From assembly GCA_030770535.1 (NCBI GenBank), contig JASVEC010000036.1:248001-312000 (forward strand): a stretch of DNA of 64,000 bases, written 5' to 3'. Of this stretch, positions 57,569-64,000 are shown in pieces. The notes below the pieces were generated by a model, which was not told the origin of the DNA, did not search any database, and saw only the letters and a program-made list of their open reading frames with translations. Numbering within the stretch: the first letter of the stretch is position 1; each line of letters begins with the position of its first letter. Source of the stretch: Batkoa obscura (Eukaryota > Entomophthoromycota > Entomophthoromycetes > Entomophthorales > Batkoaceae). Made by a program: the position numbers and the translations under genes.

Positions 57569-58774
57569 TAGGTTTAAAACTCAGCCTTCATTTATTACTG
57601 TTACTATATAAACTTTTGCATCAATGATACTTTTAGCCCACTAGCTGTGGATTTTGCATTAGTCAAGGTTGGTCAAGGCAGCTTGCAGTTAGATGTCTTT
57701 CATTGTTTTTAGCTTGGAGTTAAAATTTTAAATATGAATTAAAAACCTTACAAAAGTCCCAGCCCTTAAATTCATATTAGAATAAATCGATCACAAATTA
57801 AAAAACACAAAGACATTTAGCTGAAAGTTATTCTAATAGTTGGAATTATTTGGACAATTTTATTTTATATCAATAAGTGATGAAAACAACTACTGTTTGA
57901 GCAGCAATTGTAGATTCATAAAACAAATAGGATTCAAGTTAAAATATTTCATTTTTTAATCAAATGTTGGTTTTGTACAGTTTTAGTAGTTGCTATCACC
58001 TATTAGTTTATTAATAGAATTTATTTATAACTAAAATGTTAAATTATTGAAATATTAGGAAAAAGTAGTGAGAATTCTTTTCAGTTATTTAATTTTTAAC
58101 CTTAAAATAGTTTTGCCCAATGATTGATCAAAGTTCGTGAATTTGATTTTGACTGCCAAAATTATTACTATTGATACCTTACTATACTGTGCTATTTAAC
58201 AATGATATTACCTATAAAACTATTAATATTTGTATCATTTCCAAGAGCAATAAAATATCAAAACGTCGTCATACTTCAAAGCAGATAATGGATTAAGTTG
58301 ATTTGAAATTTGCTTTTGTTTCTTAGATATAATTAAGGTACATTTAAATCAAATCTGGTTCAGAATTTTCTTTTTTAACCATTTGTAATTTACAAACCCT
58401 TAGCTACTCTAAAATCAAATTGATTTAATTTAACACTAAAATATTTTGCTATAGTTGATGTACTAAATATCATTTAATAAAGATATTTTGAATAGTCTAT
58501 ATAGGGGTGTTTTTTGTTTCTACTTCATTTTTTAAGTATTATTTGAGTGAAAATTGTTAAATTTTTAAAAAAAAGCTTTCATATTTTTATTATAATAGCA
58601 TTAAATTTAAGCTAAAGTAATAGTGAACTGTTGTATTATGTAATGAGAAAATATGAGATCATAGTGTGAGATTGACATCATAATGGCCAAATAGAAAGCT
58701 TGTCAATATAACCAAAGTATAAAAGAGTTGAAAATAATTATAATTTTTGCGGAGAAAAGTCAAAAATCAAAATA
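57569..58774. other. Divergent intergenic region with a decayed MITE
   Basis: 1.2 kb, AT-rich, MITE copy 15 only. Confidence 0.5.
58498..58585 (+). mobile_element. MITE family A, copy 15 (decayed)
   Basis: About 88 bp; TATAGGGGTGTTTTTTGTTT, TTTTTTAAGTATTATTTGAG and AAATTGTTAAATT remain of the family consensus. The right end has lost the TIR. It is the oldest or most damaged copy here. Confidence 0.6.
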
Positions 58775-59921
58775 ATGTTTTTTAAGAGAAAAGAAGTACA
58801 CGAAAATAAAACCCCAAATAGATTTACAAGATGGTACTTGAGACAATCCAGGATTGTAAGACTGCTGCTATCTTATTTAGTAGACTGGATTGTTACTCTG
58901 GTTTTACTGTTACTATTTATGCTGATGTATTTGCTTACACCTTTTCAACGACCTTTTTCAGTAGAAGATAAATCTATTAGCTATCCTTATAAAGTATATG
59001 ATACAATATCGGAACCTATGTTAGCGGTAATTACAGTTGTATACTAATAAATCAATTTTCTAATATTTAAAAGGTATATGGCGCATTGATCCCATTCCTT
59101 ATAATACTCTTTATTTCGATAATAATACGTAAAAGCCCTCATGATTTACACCATGGTTCACTAGGTAGCCAACAATAATGAATTTCATAATTAAGCTGAT
59201 TTTTATTAGGTCTATTCCTTGCAATATCATTAACCCTAGTTTTGATTATATCGTTCAAATTTACTATTGGAAGACATCGACCGGATTTTTTGGCCAGATG
59301 TATGCCGAAATTGCCAGAGGGTCTAACTACAGACCCTAGATTTTCGCTTTTTGATGCAACTATATGCACTCAACCTGATCAGAGTATTATAAAAGAAGGT
59401 CAAAGAAGTTTTACTTCAGGTCATGCTGCAGGTAAATAGGACTATTTTTGTTTTATAATTCCTAAGCATTTTTATTAGTTTCGTTCTGTGGATTAACCTA
59501 TTTGAGTCTTTACCTTGCTGGAAAGTTGCATGTATTTGATAGAAAGGGACATACTTACAAAACATTTATCGTAATTTTACCAATGTTAGGTGCACTATTT
59601 ATTTCAATAACTCGTATACAAGATTTTAGACATCATTGGTCAGATGTACTAGTAGGAGGAATTATAGGCATTGTATTGTCATATTTTAGTTACCATCAGT
59701 ACTATCCATCGATTGTTGATCGTTACTCCCAAATACCATATAGCCCAAGAATTAAAAAAGACAAAGATAATACTACAACAAATCATGATGATTTGGGTGG
59801 ACCAAATGAGATTACTATTGATAATGCAACTAAAAAAGATGATTTCGAAGGGAGCTCAGATAGTAATATACAAGAATTCGGGCTTAGAGATCAGGATGAT
59901 TGTAGGCTGACAATGACTTAG
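58775..59921 (+). CDS. Lipid phosphate phosphatase (PAP2 family)
   Basis: Four exons (58775-59038, 59074-59164, 59210-59431, 59479-59921) give 339 residues with six transmembrane helices. The three phosphatase motifs are visible: KFTIGRHRPDFLARCMP (KxxxxxxRP), GQRSFTSGHAA (PSGH-type, with TSGH) and SITRIQDFRHHWSDVLVGG (SRxxxxxHxxxD). Upstream, PFQRPFSVEDKSISYPY is typical of Dpp1/Lpp1-like enzymes. They dephosphorylate phosphatidate, diacylglycerol pyrophosphate and lysophosphatidate at vacuolar or Golgi membranes. The tail after about residue 270 is polar and Asp/Asn-rich (KDKDNTTTNHDDLGG). Confidence 0.93.
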
Positions 59922-60186
59922 ACCTAATACTGTGATTAATAAAAAATTTCTAATTTGCTATAATATTTTACTTATCTCAATTATGCATCACAAAGCTAAT
60001 TATTAAGCCTGTTATATACTAAATTTATTTATTTTTATTCTTACATAAATTACGATAAATTAAGAAATTCATACAACAAATAATTAAAAATATTGATAAT
60101 TGATAAAACTATCAATATTATTTTGGTGTTTCGTTATTTAATTATCCTATAAGTGTTAAATATTTTTAAATTATAATAGATTCAAA

Positions 60187-60243
60187 AATTATTTTAGTAA
60201 AAGTTTATAAATTATTTTAGTAAAAGTTTATAAATTATTTTAA
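60187..60243. repeat. Short tandem repeat, 24-bp unit
   Basis: The unit ATTATTTTAGTAAAAGTTTA occurs twice in a row with a third partial ATTATTTTA. No coding role. Probably replication slippage in AT-rich DNA. Confidence 0.7.
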
Positions 60244-60335
60244 AAATTTAAAGCAATTTTTTTGGTAGTAAATGTATTATTTACAACAATTGTAAATAAA
60301 TGTTGTATATTTACATTTTACTATTTACAATTAGA

Positions 60336-60439
60336 TATGGGGATGTTTTTTTCGATTTCATTACTTTTCCATTTTTTAAGCACTATTTGAGTGGAAAGAT
60401 TGTCAGTAAAATTCTTAAACACAAAAATACATCCCCATA
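60336..60439 (+). mobile_element. MITE family A, copy 16
   Basis: 104 bp, forward; TIRs TATGGGGATGTTTTTTTCG and AAAAATACATCCCCATA intact, flanked by TA on the right, which fits TA target duplication. One of the best preserved copies. Confidence 0.88.
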
Positions 60440-60648
60440 TAGTATCAGCAAGCATAAAGTTAAAGCATTTTTGCTAATACTCAATATAATTTAAATATGC
60501 TTTAAAAATTATAAATGTTTAAAGTGATGGCTCCCCATTTATATTGTGCCACATTGTTTATAACTATTGAAAAAAATAGTACGAAAGCTCAAATAGTATC
60601 TAAAACTATAAAACTATAAAACAATGGCATATTATACTTACAAATTTT

Positions 60649-60744
60649 TCATTTTCCAAACAGGAAAGTATATCTCAAATAGGGGATATCATGCATAGAA
60701 ATCCCATTAAAACTCAAAATTTGATCCAACTCTTGATTACTCAT
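60649..60744 (-). CDS. Possible 31-residue peptide or dead 5' exon
   Basis: ATG at 60744 opens a frame MSNQELDQILSFNGISMHD and closes at 60649. The composition is less AT-biased than the flanks, and the frame sits divergently 96 bp from the glycyl-tRNA synthetase start. No partner exon was found. It may be a gene remnant; weak evidence. Confidence 0.2.
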   Translation of the reverse strand: MSNQELDQILSFNGISMHDIPYLRYTFLFGK

Positions 60745-60840
60745 TGTGATACAAAATCAAATTTAAATCATAGTTAACTTTGCTTTTTATATTAATAAGG
60801 GTATATAATCATCGATAAGACTATAACTCAATTTAAAAAA

Positions 60841-63340
60841 TGACTACAAAAGACATTGATCGTAGTGCACTTGAACAGATTCTTAGCAAACGTTTCTTTT
60901 ATGCTCCTTCATTTTCCATCTATGGAGGTATTTTATTTATTAATGACTCGATGAAATAATTGACCCTAACAATCATTAGGTGTGGCTGGTTTGTTTGATT
61001 ATGGACCACCAGGAACTGCTTTGCAAGCAAATATTATTAACTTATGGCGCCAGCACTTTGTATTGGAAGAAGACATGCTGGAATTAGACTGTAGTATCAC
61101 CACACCTGAAGAAGTTTTAAAGACTAGTGGTCATGTTGAAAAGTTTGCTGATTGGATGGTTAAAGACTTAGTTAATGGCGAAATTTTTAGAGCAGATCAC
61201 TTAGTAGAGGGTTTTATTGAGGCTCAATTAGAAGGAGATAAATTAGCCAGAGCCACTGAAATCGAGGCCAAAGAAGAAGACAATAAAGAAGAAGTTAAAA
61301 AGGGACGTAAGAAGAAGAACGCAGTTGTTAATATTAAGTTAGATGACCAAATTAAACAGGAATACGAAACCATTTTAGCTCAAGTAATATTATTTTTTTT
61401 AAAGATTATGTTTAACATGCTGAAAATAGATTGATAATTATGATGGACCAGCTTTAAATGAAATCATTAAGAAATATAACATCACCTCACCAGAAGCTAA
61501 AAACCCACTTTCTGAACCTAAAGAATTCAATTTAATGTTCGAAACTGCTATTGGTCCTTCTGGCAATATTAAGGGGTAGATTATAAATTCAAATTATGTT
61601 ATCAGTATTAATAAGTCGATTTAGTTATTTACGTCCAGAAACTGCTCAAGGTCAATTTTTGAACTTCAAGAAATTATTAGAATTTAATAATGAAAAGGTA
61701 CCTTTTGCTTCAGCTCTTATTGGTAGAGCTTTTCGCAATGAAATTTCTCCTCGCTCAGGTTTATTACGTGTTCGGTATTTAGTTTTTCAAATGTTTTATT
61801 TTGTGTTTATAATGTTGTTTAGTGAATTCACTATGGCAGAAATTGAGCATTTTGTTGACCCAGAAGATAAGAACCACGATAGGTTCGATGAAGTGAAAGA
61901 CATCAAATTAAGATTATTAAGTGCTGAAACTCAAATCAGTGGTAAAACTGAGCTTACTGAAGTTGCTATTGGTGAAGCTGTTGAGAAGGTAAATTATTAT
62001 TTAACATGATATTGGTATATTTTGGTAACAATATGATAGAAATTAGTAGATAATCAAACTTTAGGTTACTTTTTGGCCCGTATCTATCTTTTCCTCACTA
62101 AGATTGGTATCAAAGCTGATAAACTTAGATTCCGTCAGCATATGCCAAATGAAATGGCCCATTATGCTTCTGATTGTTGGGATGCTGAAATCCATACAAC
62201 CTACGTAAATATTTATAATATACTAAAAAAATTATCTTAATTTTATCTTAGGGGTGGATTGAGTGTGTAGGATGTGCTGATAGATCAGCTTATGATCTTA
62301 CAGTACATGCTAAGCGTACTAAAGAAAAACTAGTTGTACGTAAAGCATTAGCTGAGCCAGTCATTTATGACAAAACTCAAGCTGTTATTAATAAAAAAGT
62401 ATTTGGATCTAAGCTTAAGAGAGATGCAAAAACTGTTGAAGAATATTTAACCAACCTCAATGAAGAGGAGTTAAATAAGTTAGCAGTAGATTTAAAGGAG
62501 TAATTATTAATAATTGATTAGTATAAAATAGTATTTAAAATAAAAATAGAAAATGCATTATATCTCCAGGAGATGGAAAAGAATATGAGCTTACTGAAGA
62601 CATGGTTAAAGTTGAAAAAATTCAAGTAAAAGAACATGGTAATTACTAAAAATAACATATAATATTCTTTTACAATGATAATATTTAATTTAGTCAGAGA
62701 ATTTACTCCAAATGTAATTGAACCATCCTTTGGTATTGGTCGTATCTTATATTCATTGTTAGAACATGTTTACTGGACTCGTGAAGAATCCGAAGAGCGT
62801 GGAGTAATTTTGCATTAAAATGATAATAATAATAATAATAATATAAATAGGTTTTATCATTCCCACCTTCAGTTGCTCCAACCAAATGTTTGATTTTACC
62901 CATTTCAAACCGTCCAGAATTTAACCCAGTTATCAAGAAACTTTGTAATTTATATTTTGCTGTTATAAATTATTTATGAACTAATTTAATATTAGTAAAA
63001 TTGACCCGTCAAAAAGGAATTAGTTCAAAAGTGGATGATTCAGCAGCCTCAATCGGTCGTAGATATTCCCGTAATGATGAGCTCGGTACTCCATTTGCTA
63101 TCACTGTAGATATGGTTACTATGGAAGATGGAACTATTACTTTACGTGAAAGAGATACTACCAATCAAATCCGTGGATCCGTAAGTTCAATCAATAATTT
63201 TTATATATAAAATATCTAAAGATAATTTTTAGATCACTGATGTTATTTCACGATTAAGTGATTTAGTTCATGAAAAAACAACATGGCAACAAGTTATCCA
63301 GGATTTTCCCTTAATTAACACTTCAAATGATTTAGAATAA
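60841..63340 (+). CDS. GRS1: Glycyl-tRNA synthetase
   Basis: At least ten exons, start [20 protein letters not shown] at 60841, stop at 63340; about 660-680 residues, the usual length of the eukaryotic alpha2 class II enzyme. Motifs: [20 protein letters not shown], the GlyRS landmark [20 protein letters not shown], motif 1-2 region [40 protein letters not shown], then [20 protein letters not shown] and motif 3 [20 protein letters not shown]. The anticodon-binding domain ends the chain ([60 protein letters not shown]). The first intron lies in the SIYGG motif; the intron at about 62808 contains an AAT microsatellite. The same gene usually makes cytosolic and mitochondrial enzyme; no presequence is obvious. 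Confidence 0.95.
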
Positions 63341-63453
63341 ATAAAGCTTTATTTGTTTAAGTATTTTTATTTATAATCTAGCTTTTAACTCTTGATAAAC
63401 TGTAAAATTATAATTAATCAAATAATACTATTGATAAATTATTTATTAGCAAG

Positions 63454-63891
63454 TTAAGATTGAGGATATCCACAATAAAGACTACCATTATTCTCAATAC
63501 ATGTAGTACCTGGACCACAATTACGATAAACCCAAGTACCTTCAGCACAAGTCCAAAACCCATATCCATAATAATCACAATACATAGCACCTTCAATACA
63601 TTGATATTGATTTGTTTTGATGTTGAATTGACCAGAGTATTTACCAAGTGGAGTATTTGAAGCTACAACAACATTAGAAATAACAATTTCAGGTGTTTGA
63701 TTTGAATTAAAAGCAGGAGGAATTAAATTGTTTTGAGCTTTTTGAGCAGCAATAGATTTAGCATTAGCAATGATAGAAGTGATAGCTTGATTACCATTAT
63801 TAGTACTTGGACTAACACTAGTACTATTAATATTAGTAGAAGAAGCAGCAGCAGCAGCAATTAAAGTAATAAAGATAGCTTGATATTTCAT
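63454..63891 (-). CDS. Secreted CBM19-like chitin-binding protein, copy 3
   Basis: 145 residues, one amino acid different from copies 1 and 2 (Pro for Ala in LIPPAFN). Silent changes cluster in the last 30 bp of the gene (GGATATCCTCAATCTTAA), and the 3' flank is unrelated to the other copies. Upstream, 63892-64000 is identical to the flank of copy 1, including the TATATAA box (complement at 63948-63954). Same layout: signal peptide, spacer, six-cysteine CBM19 module. It is tail-to-tail with GRS1. Confidence 0.85.
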   Translation of the reverse strand: MKYQAIFITLIAAAAASSTNINSTSVSPSTNNGNQAITSIIANAKSIAAQKAQNNLIPPAFNSNQTPEIVISNVVVASNTPLGKYSGQFNIKTNQYQCIEGAMYCDYYGYGFWTCAEGTWVYRNCGPGTTCIENNGSLYCGYPQS

Positions 63892-64000
63892 ATTTAGAAA
63901 TTATTGTATTATGTGGATATAAAAACTGTTAAATAAAACAATGTTGCTTATATACAGTTTTAGAACATTACTACATCTCATTTCAATATCATAAGGTATA

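Larger units (their letters stand above)
59922..60840. other. Intergenic with a MITE and a tandem repeat
   Basis: A 24-bp unit (AAATTATTTTAGTAAAAGTTTATA) is repeated, two full and one partial copy, at 60187-60243. MITE copy 16 follows. A 31-codon open frame on the minus strand (60744-60649) is noted separately. Confidence 0.6.

Noticed and set aside
1594-60439. CRISPR-like array
   Set aside because: The repeats are dispersed, inverted and variable, without spacers of fixed size; they are MITEs in a eukaryotic genome.
60300-60494. 64-residue plus-strand frame
   Set aside because: Translation of MITE copy 16; the same peptide arises from other copies.

Overview
The window looks like nuclear DNA of an early-diverging, very AT-rich fungus. 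The genes carry many short GT-AG introns, mostly about 45-60 nt, several with a TACTAA(C/T)-like branch site just before the 3' AG. There is a three-gene family of small secreted chitin-binding (CBM19-like) proteins. Other genes are standard fungal housekeeping genes, including a heme-regulated 5-aminolevulinate synthase, which argues for a respiring organism. This would fit a zygomycete-grade fungus such as the Entomophthorales (Conidiobolus sensu lato), but the genus is an inference that cannot be proved from the window.

Layout. 1-807: 5' part of a coiled-coil gene leaving the window. 1-5.5 kb: a repeat-rich gap with five short inverted-repeat elements (MITEs) and a nested stack of solo-LTR-like fossils. 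5.5-19 kb: a DysF-domain protein, RPL24, exosome subunit RRP46, a C-terminally anchored coiled-coil protein, calmodulin, a divergent calmodulin paralogue, a small acidic/basic protein, an Sds3-like HDAC-complex subunit and an isolated tRNA-Thr(CGT). 19.6-28 kb: ALAS, 3.6 kb of non-coding DNA, a secreted GPI-anchored binding-protein-like gene and two head-to-head CBM19 genes. 28-42.9 kb: proteasome ATPase RPT4, a TMEM184/Ost-alpha-type membrane protein, TVP18, a lysine-rich protein, a third calmodulin-like gene, Mo25/Hym1, an SCP2-domain protein, CLP1 and a Ser/Pro-rich single-pass membrane protein. 42.9-49 kb: a gene graveyard with three decayed F-box-like genes and six MITE copies. 49-63.3 kb: a large acidic Mrc1/Claspin-like protein, a FAF2/Ubx2 protein, cytosolic tyrosyl-tRNA synthetase, a CUE-AlkB-GRF DNA/RNA demethylase-like protein, a lipid phosphate phosphatase and glycyl-tRNA synthetase. 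63.4-63.9 kb: a third CBM19 copy.

The genes do not form one pathway. The window is an ordinary fungal gene neighbourhood with short intergenic spaces between divergent or convergent housekeeping genes, interrupted by AT-rich gaps where small transposons and dead genes collect. The least explained signals are: (i) a 100-bp MITE family with 16 copies here, including one that has become a near-perfect hairpin; (ii) a TG...CA, roughly 460-bp element with 4-bp target duplications, present as a nested series; (iii) three CBM19 genes whose flanks show mosaic sharing, as gene conversion would leave; (iv) three calmodulin-family genes all split directly after the ATG codon; (v) the CUE-AlkB-GRF protein with internal repeats. 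Intron-exon structures were worked out by hand from splice signals and reading frame, and most close exactly in frame.
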